64,000 bases of DNA, from assembly GCA_037178855.1 (NCBI GenBank), contig JASJZC010000001.1:5952001-6016000 (forward strand), in the 5' to 3' direction. How positions within the stretch are numbered: the first letter of the stretch is position 1; the number at the start of each line of letters is the position of its first letter. The translations under genes and the position numbers were made by a program. This document shows positions 12,868 to 22,143 of this stretch, one piece after another. The notes below the pieces were generated by a model. That model saw only the letters and a list, made by a program, of their open reading frames with translations. It did not search any database and was not told the origin of the DNA. This DNA is from Oscheius sp. JU75. Lineage: Eukaryota > Nematoda > Chromadorea > Rhabditida > Rhabditidae.

Positions 12868-14406
12868 ATGGGCTACTACATTACAGGACGAGAATATCAG
12901 AGAGAAGTTGCAGCCTATCAAGCTGAATTAATGAAGCTAGCAAGTGCCAAACAGAAAGCGGAAAAAGACTACAACGAATGCCAGGATGAAGTAAAAAAAT
13001 TGACCTCCGAGGTAAATTCCTTTTATAAACCTTATGAGAAAACTTTTAGAGAGAAAAGGTACGTCGACAGGCTGCCAAGTGTCCTTCTATGGAAGATGAA
13101 CTGAACAGACTTGCAAATGAAGTCGAGGCAATTCGTGAGAAGGCACAAAGCCTACTGGCTCTGTGTGATAAACTGAAGAAAGACTATCGAGAAGCTCAGG
13201 AAGAATTGGATAAAATCAAAGATGAAGAGAGAATTGCTAATTCTAAGTTAGCAGAGCTGAAAGCGAAATCAAAATACTATGAGACAACAATTAAGCAGCT
13301 AAAAAATGAGGTAGGCGTTTTGAAACTAAACTCCGGACATTCGTTTCCTGAAATTATTATATTTTCCATTTAAGACTTTCAAGGGCACATTGTATTGTAA
13401 CGCTGAGCTCTTAATCCTTTACAGGTGAAATCATTACAGAACTTTTCCAAATTTTTACGTAAATTACGTAGAGTACGAAGTGACACCCAGCAAGATGGTT
13501 GCTATTTTTGGGTAGAAAAAAATGCTAAAACGAATCTCTTGCACGGATATCTGCAATATTCGACGTCAAGTCGTTTACGTGGCTAAAATACAGTTTTAGC
13601 AGCTCGCATCCATTGAGTTTGGTCAAAAAACAAGAACTTTTCTGGCAACGATTTAGTTGGAAAAGATGAAACAAGTATTTTTGATAGTCAGTCGGAAAGC
13701 GCTTTTTGAGATCTAGGTCAGAGAGACAGAGGGCGTTCACCAGATCCGCTCCGCCTGACTTGGTTTGTCAAAAACCCGTTAATAACCTTCTCGCGATTTG
13801 TCAAGTTTTCATTACATCAAATATTTTGTGCGATTCAGCAGCACTCTGGCCTCAGCAAAAGTAGAAATCAATTGAGCAGTTTTCTATAACAAAGTTTCAG
13901 CCGCTAACACAACTTTGCATTGAATATTGCATGTTTTGTATAAGAGACATATTTTGCGCGTTTTTCTACCTAAACGTGGCAACAGCTTTGCTCGAGGCTA
14001 CATCAGAGATCTAATAATGTCAATTTTTGTATGGTTCTGTATAGGCTTGACATCTAAAGGTCAGGAGCTCAGGATTGCAGTTCAGCCATTGGATGTCCCC
14101 TCGGGGCCCCTTCAATGTAACAAAATCAAAACTTAGCTGGCCGCAAAACATCAAACAGTGATGCGCTTGCAACAGAAATTGGAAGAAGAGGTACGAAGAC
14201 GACGTCGGAGACAGACGATGTGGTGGTTTGTCATTTCTATTTGAGCATCCTTAAAAGTTTTCAGGATGCTTCTCCCGTTACTTGGTCTAATCGCACTTCT
14301 TTTATTTGTGGCGGAAACCACAGCTGCTGGAGTGCTCATAGTTGCTGCAGTTCCAGTTTATTGCATAAGATACGCCCACTCCTTATGGAGAAGTTTTACC
14401 GATTGA
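12868..14406 (+). CDS. Coiled-coil protein with C-terminal two-helix membrane tail
   Basis: Exons 12868-13011, 13050-13310, 14137-14222 and 14265-14406 join in phase (210 aa). Residues 1-160 are an almost unbroken heptad coil, with EVEAIREKAQSLLALCDKL in the middle. They are followed by EEEVRRRRRQTMW and then two hydrophobic stretches (MLLPLLGLIALLLFVAE and AGVLIVAAVPVYCI), ending RSFTD. The Arg cluster just before the first helix favours a cytoplasmic coil anchored by its tail. No family is recognised. The 826-nt intron 13311-14136 holds no gene I can support; exons 2 and 3 join across it in phase 0. It sits 111 bp after the SecA-like gene and 119 bp before the next coiled-coil gene, in the same direction, so co-expression is plausible. 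The exon 3-4 junction was chosen because it opens the hydrophobic frame. Confidence 0.65.
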
Positions 14407-14525
14407 CAGTTCAAATAAAATACTTGCAGGTTTGAAAGCAAATCACTATTTTTCTACTGGTTTTACCATGACATATTTACTCGTGAACTGTTTTTTTCGT
14501 TTTTACCTAGCATAGAAGAGCAGAT
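14407..14525 (+). terminator. Poly(A) signal and second operon-like gap
   Basis: AATAAA at 14414-14419 begins eight bases after the stop codon. A tttttacctag acceptor at 14500-14510 lies 15 bases before the next ATG. Poly(A) signal, about 100 bp and an acceptor in that order is the arrangement found between genes of nematode operons. Confidence 0.5.
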
Positions 14526-15331
14526 ATGGTAGAGCGTTGGCAGGACAGTGACGATGAAGAGGATGATTTCAATCGCAACTTAAACAACATTGACCCCGAT
14601 GTTGCGCAGAAGTTGAAGACATTGGAGAAGAACAAGGCCTCTATTAAAGCTAGTGTTGAGGAAGCGGAGACTAAGTACAGGAGATCCCGAAACATTGTCA
14701 AAGATCTGAAGAAAGAGGTACTCGTTATTTTCTTTTTACTCTATGGCTTTGTCAGATAGCCGAACTTGAAGCAAAGTGTCAACAGGGAGAGTCGGACAAA
14801 CGCGACCTGGCACAAAAACAGCAGCAACTAGCTCAGACCGAAGCTGAGGTTTCTTTTACAAAATTACGTTGATAAAATATTCTTGTTCAAGAAGGTGAAC
14901 AATTTCGAAGAGCTGGAGAAGGTTCGCGCAAAATGTGGAAAAGTACAAGATGAAATAACAGAGATCCGCGAGAGAGTGGCTAAACTAAACAACGAAGTGA
15001 GATTGATTGTTTGTTTAAAAAATGAGTATGTTACAGTTGGAATTGAACATCCGTTGGTATTGAACCCAACTAGTTGAAATTGAAAGTTCAATACCAACTA
15101 GTTAGTATTGAACGTTCAATTTCAAATAGTTGGGTTCAATACCAACGGATGTTCAATTCCAACTGCAACATGTATATTTAACAGATTGACAAGCTCCAGG
15201 CTAGCAACATAAAATCATCAATAGAAGAAAAGGAGCTCAAGAATCAGTTAGTCGCCGTGGATACAGAAATTGTTGACATGCAGAAGCGTATCAACGAAGT
15301 CAAAAATCAGAGCCAATGTTCCTTGATGTAG
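14526..15331 (+). CDS. Coiled-coil protein with CAAX-like C-terminus, copy 1
   Basis: Exons 14526-14717, 14756-14848, 14892-14996 and 15185-15331 join in phase 0 (178 aa). The N-terminus MVERWQDSDDEEDDFN is acidic. From about residue 27 the protein is one long heptad coil (VAQKLKTLEKNKASIKASVEE and on). It ends NQSQCSLM, so the cysteine is fourth from the end, a CAAX box whose final Met is the type favoured by farnesyltransferase. This suggests a cytosolic coil tethered to membrane by a lipid. Family unknown. It is the third gene of the operon-like run after the SecA-like gene. A paralogue with identical exon lengths lies at 16792-17454. Its last intron carries a foldback insertion that the paralogue lacks. 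AATAAA follows at 15352-15357. Confidence 0.7.
15029..15170. repeat. Foldback element: 66-nt arms around a 10-nt loop
   Basis: Bases 15029-15094 pair with 15105-15170 with three mismatches. Both arms contain GTTGGAATTGAACATCCG and TTGGTATTGAACCCAAC, and the loop is 15095-15104. It lies in intron 3 of the copy-1 gene. The matching intron of copy 2 (17263-17307) is only 45 nt and lacks it, so it is an insertion rather than part of the original intron. No protein is encoded; it is MITE-like in size. Confidence 0.85.
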
Positions 15332-15430
15332 AAAAAGAAGGTTCCTTGTTGAATAAACGTGACAGTTTGATAAAATACATGAATTATTAACTGGCAAGCT
15401 TAGACAACATGTGTGTACTCATGGCCTAAG

Positions 15431-16060
15431 ACTAACACCAAATAGATCGACGTGAATGTCGACATCGAGGTCCGTGAGGCCTCAGAGCGCCTGGCAAAAA
15501 ACTTCTTGCAAAAATTCTCTCAAAGAGGCAGACATGTAGAAACTATCAAACTATTGCCGCCACACATGGCCATACAATGTGAACTCCCCATGAAGAGTCG
15601 TTCAGACAGAGAGACAAAGAGTCAGAAACAGAGACACTATTAAAGATCCCAATCGTATTGCTGCATGTATGTCTATGGTACAAACTTTGCCCGAGTTTTT
15701 CAAGCTTGCTTTCTCGTGATCGTTGTCTCAGTGCTGCCTTATCTCTTTTTTTTGCCTTATAAAAGGAATTTACCTCGGAGGTCAGTTTTTCTACTTCACC
15801 CTGAGATTCTTTGTGTTTTTCCTCCGCTATCTGCTTAGCACTTGCTAGGTTCATCAATTCCGCTTCACGTAGCCAAGAGGGAACCATTCTGTGATAATCT
15901 GGGAGCCAAGAAGGCCAACTTGACCAAAGTAATCGATTATTTTCCATCATTAGACACGAAATTCCAGGTGACAAAGCCTCCGAAAAACGAAGGTGGAAGA
16001 CGTTTGGCCGGAAGTGCCGTCCCTAAACTTGATAAAGAGAATGACGTGAATTCCTTCTAG
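15431..16060 (+). pseudogene. Scrambled fragments between the coiled-coil duplicates
   Basis: Sense ORFs at about 15449-15643 (from IDVNVDIEVREASERLAKNF) and 15895-16060 (ANLTKVIDYFPSLDTKFQV, ending KENDVNSF) look protein-like but do not join by splice sites into a gene, and no start is convincing. Between them lies an antisense coil fragment (separate entry). The block reads as debris of rearrangement between duplicated segments; a real short gene at 15895-16060 cannot be excluded. Confidence 0.3.
15760..15865 (-). pseudogene. Inverted copy of exon 1 of the coiled-coil/membrane-tail gene
   Basis: The minus strand encodes AELMNLASAKQIAEEKHKES, matching AELMKLASAKQKAEKDYNEC of the gene at 12868. 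The similarity runs on through LTSE into the first intron bases (gtaaattccttttataa), so it is a genomic copy, not a retrocopy. No start or complete gene is present. Confidence 0.65.
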
Positions 16061-16245
16061 AAACTTTGAACTGATTTCGTGTGCTTTCCGTGGAACTATT
16101 CACCCCAAGGAAATTTATTGTTTAAAGATATTCTCATAACTAGCAGCCTCTCTCCAAGTTTGCAAATGTAATCACTGTCTGGCTCACTAATGTTACTATA
16201 TCAGGTAAGGGAAGCACCATAAAACGAAGACAGGATGTTCATTTC

Positions 16246-16611
16246 CTATTTTCTTCCGTCCATCTTGTCTCCTAGCCATTGACAAACATCCTTCACCTTT
16301 CCGCCGCCGCTCTTCTTGGCTTCTTCGATCTTCTTCCTGGCACTGTCGATGGCCTCCTCTCCCAGCTGACCGGCCTTCTTCTGTCCCTCCTTGGCTGCCT
16401 CGTAGATCTTCTTCGAGCCTTCTTTGACCTTCTCAGATCCGTACTTGGCCAGTTCGGCTGCCTTCTTCCGAGCCTCCTTTCCAGCCTCCTGAGCCTTCTT
16501 GTTGCCGATCTGAGGGAGTTCACCGGCTCCTTCCTTGATCTTGACAGCAGGCGTCTTGGGAGCCTTGGTGGCCAAGGTACGCAGAAGAAGAAAACACGAC
16601 GACGACAGCAT
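16246..16611 (-). CDS. Lysine/alanine-rich LEA-like amphipathic protein
   Basis: A single exon of 121 aa. The first 20 residues, MLSSSCFLLLRTLATKAPKT, are hydrophobic with Arg and Lys and no acids, like a mitochondrial presequence or short signal. From residue 35 the sequence is made of charged 11-mer-like helical repeats such as KKAQEAGKEARKKAAELAK and EKVKEGSKKIYEAAKEGQKK. The rest is nearly all Lys, Glu, Ala, Gly and Gln, the composition of group 3 LEA proteins that protect membranes and organelles during drying or cold in nematodes. The function is inferred from composition only. It lies opposite in strand to the flanking coiled-coil duplicates. The antisense frame is also open, but only as a shadow of the repeat. 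Confidence 0.6.
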   Translation of the reverse strand: MLSSSCFLLLRTLATKAPKTPAVKIKEGAGELPQIGNKKAQEAGKEARKKAAELAKYGSEKVKEGSKKIYEAAKEGQKKAGQLGEEAIDSARKKIEEAKKSGGGKVKDVCQWLGDKMDGRK

Positions 16612-16791
16612 GCTAGAGTGGCGAAGGTCTTAATGAGTTGCTTTGGTAGTTTCAGAGTTTTTAGAAAAGTTATTCCTTACTTTCAACCAAAAGTTTTGTT
16701 ACAAAACATTGCAAATTACCGTAGTTCTCTAGTTTTGCAGTAATCAAAGACGTTCCAGAGTAGTTAGGCTTCCTATCATAGGAAAGCAGAT

Positions 16792-17454
16792 ATGGTGAAG
16801 CGTTGGCAGGACAGTGACGATGAAGAGGATGATTTTAATCCCAATCTAAACCACATAGACCCTGATGTTGCACAGAAGCTGAAGGAATTGGAGAAGATCA
16901 AAGCCACTATTAAAGCTAGTGTTGAGGAAGCGGAGACTAAACACAGGGTATCCCGAAACATAGTCAAAGATCTGAAGAAAGAGGTGCTCGTTCTTTTCCT
17001 TTTACTCTATGACTTTTTCAGATAGCCGATTTAGAAGCAAAGTATCAACAGGGAGAAACGGTCAAATGCAATCTGGCGCAAAAGCAGCAGCAACTAGCTC
17101 AGGCCGAAGCTGAGGTTTCCTTTACAAAAATATGTTGATGGAATATTATTGTTAAAGAGGGAGAAAAATTTCGAAGAGCTGGAGAAGGCTCGCGCAAAAT
17201 GTGGAAAAGTACAAGATGAAATAACAGAGATCCGCGAGAGAGTGGTTAAACTAAACAACGAAGTAAGATAAATTGATTGTATGTTTGAAAATGTTTATAT
17301 TTAACAGATTGGTAAGCTCCAGGCTAGCAACATAAAATCATCAATGGAAGAAAAGGAGCTCAACAAACAGTTAGCCGCCGTGAATGCAGAAATTTTTGAC
17401 ATGCAGAAGCGTATCAACGAAGTCAAAAACCAGAGTCAATGTTTCTTAATGTAG
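16792..17454 (+). CDS. Coiled-coil protein with CAAX-like C-terminus, copy 2
   Basis: Exons 16792-16983, 17022-17114, 17158-17262 and 17308-17454 (192, 93, 105 and 147 nt, exactly as in copy 1) give 178 aa. The start MVKRWQDSDDEEDDFN and the coil are close to copy 1. The C-terminus is NQSQCFLM, so the CAAX pattern is kept although the residues between Cys and Met have changed. Introns align one to one with copy 1, and the similarity continues about 70 bp past the stop, so this is a segmental tandem duplication. No AATAAA follows; GATAAA at 17463-17468 may replace it. It lies 1.5 kb from copy 1 and may have its own promoter rather than belonging to the operon-like run. Confidence 0.7.
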
Positions 17455-17645
17455 ACGAAGTTGGATAAATGTGACAGTTTGATAAAATGTGTGAATTACA
17501 AATTGGCAAGCTTAGACAATATGTGTGTACTCGTGGTGAACAGCATGCACCTACTACATAAATTATTTGGTAGTAGTAAAACAGGCGCCCTGGTTCGATT
17601 TTACACGAAATTGCGTACATCGTACGCAAAACTACGGCTTGCGGC

Positions 17646-17968
17646 GAATTAATTTTTTTTTTCCGTTTTTCGTCGTTTATCCCTTTTTCTCGACTTTTTT
17701 TTTACATTTTCTGTCTGTTTATAATGTTGTTTTATAAGGTTACTAACGCTCCCTTTTTCTTGATTTTTTTATGAACAAAATAAATTTGGTCAAGTTCGCG
17801 AGTTTTAGTCAAAAAGTAGAGAGGAACTAGAAAGTTTTATCGAAAGTTTCCTTTTTTTTCAGGCAATATATGCATCAAACGATAACTTTTTGTTGATTCC
17901 AAGGTGCGGTAAGTTGAAAGAAGTTGAAGAGTCGAAAACGACGAAAAACGAAAAAAAATTAATTTTAC
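17646..17968. repeat. Inverted-repeat element, MITE-like
   Basis: A left arm at about 17646-17680 (attaattttttttttccg, then tttttcgtcgttt) pairs with a right arm at about 17933-17968 (aacgacgaaaaacg, then aaaaaaaattaatt). The 250-bp centre is AT-rich and non-coding. Because the arms are T/A-rich the support is moderate, and target duplications were not identified. Confidence 0.5.
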
Positions 17969-18026
17969 CCAAAGCCTGCTGCTTTAAGCTAATGTAGGTT
18001 AAGGCGAGCTTGCGTTTCGATTCCGC

Positions 18027-18158
18027 ATGGCCTACGAGGATTACTGTGACGGCGGAATGCTGTACGCTTATTTGGACAGCGAAAACATTGGAAACATACC
18101 TCCCAATGTGCCTAGTCGGACAACAACTGCTATTGACCCGCTGCGGTTCAGGATGTAA
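18027..18158 (+). CDS. Small ORF or terminal exon of unknown function
   Basis: A 43-codon frame begins MAYEDYCDGGMLYAYLD and ends AIDPLRFRM. Its composition looks coding, and an AATAAA signal lies at 18217-18222. An in-frame stop lies 18 bases upstream of the ATG, so it is either a complete small ORF or the last exon of a gene whose earlier exons I cannot find. No homologue is recognised. Confidence 0.35.
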   Translation: MAYEDYCDGGMLYAYLDSENIGNIPPNVPSRTTTAIDPLRFRM

Positions 18159-19610
18159 TGTAACAGTGGCTCAATAGTTATGGATTTTATGTTTATTTTC
18201 ATCTGTCTCTGTAGCAAATAAAATGAAAAAACTCTCAGAAACTCGTCATTTTATTGCACTCTACTACCCAGGCTGTTTACCTCCCATTTTTATCATGCTG
18301 CTATTTCAAAGATTTAATCCTGCTAAAAACATCTGTTAGTTAGAGAAATAATTAAACTTACCCTTTTCCTAAATGAACGACTGCATACCATTGAGGTAGA
18401 CGTTCATTCAAAACGTAGACATAATTGTCGTTTGCAGGATTCGCTCTAAGAAAACCTTTAAGTCAGCGAAATACGTTCGTACAGTGTTGTAGCAATGTTC
18501 GTAAAGCTTTCCAATGGCTAACCGTCGATCCAGCGACAGATTGCAACTATCTTTTTCGTACAGTAAGCATTTCGGGACATTGTAAACCTTCTATTTTTGA
18601 ACAAACTATATTCCAGATAAAGAACAAAGCTTTTGACCTATTTTGTTTGACTAAATGCTGCTGCGCATGCTCGATACTAGAAAAAAGCAAGCGCTGACAG
18701 CTGGTTCTTATTTCTCACCTAATGTGCAATCCGACAAAGGCGCTTGTTTGTTAGTCTAACCGATGTTGTATGAATAACAGGCAACTGATTAGGGCAACTT
18801 CCAGCAAAAGGTTGCGAATTCGGGTCAAGACTGCACATACAGGGAAGAGAAAAGTGATAGCATTCTCAGCTCAAGAAGTGCATGATAAGCTGTGTGTCTT
18901 TACGCCCTGAACAAATTTATACTACAAGCAGACTATTTTCACCAGCTATACTCGAAAAATAGAACGTCTATTTTCATGATTAATAACAAAACTGACGCCG
19001 TCAATTGTAGGTTGTCTTTTGGCACGTTCCTGCCTGAAGTTTATTTGGCAAAAAAAAAACTCAAAGAGAATTTATCCACAGCATATTGTAAGCAATGTAG
19101 ACAGACGTTCACAGGACACTTTGCTGTCCCAATTTTTTTTGACCCCGTCTATGAGCAAGGTGTTTGAGATTGTTTAGATCTGGTTTTGGGAACGGTTATA
19201 GCTGATACTGCGTCTCTTCTTATCAGTCGTTTAGAACCTCCTCTTTCTCGATGGCTTTAGGATTAGCAACGCTTCTTACGGTCCTTTGGAGCATCTTTTT
19301 GTTCGAACCGTTATTGTTCACGGAAAAGTGGAACTTCTGGAATTGTTGATGAGTGAGCGAGAGTATCTTTCTCTTTTCATTCATCTAACCTTCTTAACCA
19401 ATCTTGTTTCTGTCATAAACGTTCTTCTACAAACTTTTCTGAACTTTTTAACAGTTGTTGCTTGTTAGGAGAATCCATCACAAATGAGATTAGTACTATG
19501 GCTCCTTTTGCATTTTGCTTAATCGGAAAAAATAGAAAATGTTAAACTACCGACCACATTTACTATGAACGAAAAACAAAGTTTAACTAACACCACGATC
19601 CATCCCGAGG
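18159..19610. other. No supported gene
   Basis: ORFs at 18425-18697 and 18892-19167 lack splice context and recognisable motifs. I see no gene, repeat or RNA I can support beyond the AATAAA at 18217. Confidence 0.5.
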
Positions 19611-20218
19611 TTACTGTCGTGAACGAAGATGATTGCTTAGCTTTTCTGACGCTTCCAAACCTGTCTCCACTTTCCAGGATTCTGAACCCGACTGTTTCAA
19701 GCAAAATGAATGTTGTCTCACCTCTTTGGCACAAAAAGCCCTGGATCTGTGATGTGTATCTATAGTCCCATCCTCCTACTTTAGAGACAGCATCTGTGGC
19801 TTCCAATACGTAATTGAAGTCTCCAAAGTATGGGTAAGGACTGAAACGTTTCTTGAACCGAAGACGAAATAATCTTACTCTCCAGACTCGAAGTTCATGT
19901 ATCCTGATAACGGAGAACCGTCTGCCCAAGAGCAGCTTTCGACAGAGCCGTCAGAACATCGAAGACCAATGAACGGGCAATGGTCACCGCTGCATCGCCA
20001 AGGAAACAAGTTCACAAGAAAGGCGTTCAGATCAGCAGAATCGATTGTGACCAGCATTCCACCATCAAAACCACATGTTTGATTTGCACTAGCCCATGAT
20101 GACGGAATTTGATTGTACTGCAAAAGATCGTGTATGATAGTTGGAAAAAATCAGCATACCCCGTAGCACATACAGTTGTTCCTGTAGAGAGTGTAATAAT
20201 CTGGACAACGTGTGTCTG
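19611..20218 (-). CDS. C-type lectin domain protein A (first exon not found)
   Basis: Exons 20218-20160, 20117-19879, 19840-19722 and 19681-19611 join in phase. The product runs from TRCPDYYTLYRNNC through SSWASANQTCGFDGGMLVTI, FIGLRCSDGSVESCSWADG and DYRYTSQIQGFLCQR. This gives the paired cysteines, the ANQTC..GGMLVTI helix-strand and the final FLC of a C-type lectin fold. The WIG motif is replaced by FIGL, and no EPN/QPD sugar-binding triplet is visible, so sugar binding is uncertain. The first seen exon needs one more base of phase, so a signal-peptide exon should lie above 20218; I could not place it. The neighbour at 20829 is a similar lectin in the same orientation. Nematode lectins of this type are secreted and often induced by microbes. 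Confidence 0.65.
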
Positions 20219-20828
20219 CTGAAAGTATCCTGTGTAAAAAATGATTCTACTTACAGTCATTCTATAGCTTTACTGAAACTTGTAAGTTTATTTGCGCACT
20301 GACCCAAAATAGGTGTCATTTTTAGAAGACGTGAATACTGACTAGCCCAGAAATGTACCAATACAACTTGCTGGGACGCGAGCCTTTTAAAAATTTGAAA
20401 CCGTTTAAAAAAGTTTCTTTGACTTCAGAATAGTTACAAGCTACGAGAACATGGAAGTTTCTGTCATGCCACTTCACGGCACAAGCCATTTCAAGCAGAA
20501 GAACGCTAACACCTTTCTTTACGGTGTATCGGTTGTTTGTGGGATCAAGAATGAAACTTTTGACCTTCACATGTTGAGCTATCGCCCTCCGGAGACAAGT
20601 GGCGCTGTCCTTAACTTTAGTAAACGTGTATCTATCACTTTGAGCTTTTCTTTCCCTCCGATTACCGTTCCTGTAGTTCTTCTCGGTAAATCTACTGTAT
20701 CAAATTATATCCGTACAACGAAACCTAGCCAAACAGGCCTTGATTTGAAAATGAAAACTTTTCAGGCTAAAATGTGCCGTTAATTTGAATATATGTTGCA
20801 GAATCGAATCGCAATTTATCGGAAAAGA

Positions 20829-21422
20829 TTAAAATATACCGGGACATATCGTAGACTGTGTGGTTGTGGGAAGTGCTGTTGTGGATTCCGGCTTGAAAGA
20901 ACTAGGGTTCAATTCACACATAAATGGAAAAGCAATATTACACGCTGAACTTCTGCGAAAGAGATAGTAACCTATTTTATAGACAAAACATACCTCCATT
21001 TAGCATCTGTGTCACCCTGAACAGCACAAGCGCTGCATGGGTCCTCCGTCCCTCCAGCAACCCAATTTGTATACAAAAACGACGTGTTGGTATTTGTCCA
21101 CTGCCAAGAATTTGAGAGAAGAAGATTTGCTCCAATCCAAAAACTTTGAGAACCAGACGAGCGAGCACTGGCTACTCCAGAAATGTAGCTGTTTTCAAAA
21201 GCATTTTGAATCGAGACCAAGTTTCCACCAATCGAATTGCACTGTTTTTCAGCTGTTAAAAAAGGAAGGGCTGAGTTGTAGTATTTGTAACATCTGAAAT
21301 CGTTTTTAAACGGTTCCATGAGCAGCATACTTATTGAAAAACGATTCGTACTGAAATCCCGAAGGGCAATCTGCTAGAGCTGGTGAGGTAATAACAGTCA
21401 AAAGAATTGCTGGGAAGAGCAT
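20829..21422 (-). CDS. Secreted C-type lectin B
   Basis: Exons 21422-21331, 21293-20994 and 20952-20829 give a complete 171-aa protein. MLFPAILLTVITSPALA is a clear signal peptide, followed by DCPSGFQYESFFNKCYKYY, the usual start of a nematode C-type lectin domain. Hallmarks include LTAEKQCNSIGGNLVSIQ, FWIGANL and the closing ACNIAFPFMC. The region expected to hold the Ca/sugar triplet reads TEDPCSAC, so classical mannose or galactose binding is doubtful. A short Thr/Pro-rich tail ends CPGIF. An upstream in-frame ATG ten codons earlier is possible; this start was chosen because the signal peptide begins there. It is a tandem paralogue of lectin A. Confidence 0.8.
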
Positions 21423-22143
21423 TTGGTGATCTTTGCGATGTGATAACGGCATGTTTTTATAGAAGCAAATGCTGATTTTTAACCTAGTTCAGACTATGTT
21501 CTTCTCTTATTGTCAGCACAAACGACACCCAAAACACAAGTTTTGTCAGCAGATACAGGCATTGTGAAGTCTGTCAACTGTTCTGCTTTTCTTCCTTGTA
21601 AAAGAACAACTGGCTAAACAAACTAAATGAGAACCAGCTCCAGTTTCTGTTGAAGTAGATTTCTGGAGAAGAATCTGGACCTAAAACAAAGAGAATCTCG
21701 TAAGATAATAGAGATAAGATGACAAAACAGCTCTAGTCTCAAAGAGACACTAGGTAAATCACAACATGGTACAGGGTAGCAGGGTGGCAAAAACAGAGGA
21801 AAAGTTCACAGTGGCAGATTGTTAATGGGCTAGTCCCTGCTATTTTCAAACTATCGTGTTACCGTAACTCTCAACAGGCTCAGTTGTAGAGGAAAAAAAC
21901 TTGCATTTTCGTCAGAGATAAACGCTTCCTCGCCTTAGTGTAGGTGGGATATTGTTTGCTTTTAAAATTCACTTTTCCTTGTCTCACTTTTCACAATCAA
22001 ATTCATCAGATAGATTTCAATAAAACTCATCAACGGAACATTTACAATTAGACCTAGGAAATTAAATTGTCTCCACGTCTTCCGTCCAAGTTCCCTTTCC
22101 CCATCAAGATATTAACGAGGAACTTACTCATATCGGGCTCGAA
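21423..22143. other. Intergenic, nothing supported
   Basis: Between the divergently transcribed lectin B and the serpentine receptor I see only AT-rich sequence. Promoters for both genes presumably lie here, but no element stands out. Confidence 0.5.

Noticed and set aside
16279-16743. 154-codon Leu-rich ORF antisense to the LEA-like gene
   Set aside because: It mirrors the Lys/Ala/Glu repeat on the other strand; the minus-strand protein has the coherent composition.
20451-20783. 110-codon ORF between the lectins
   Set aside because: No motif or splice partners; I also could not use the opposite strand as the missing first exon of lectin A.
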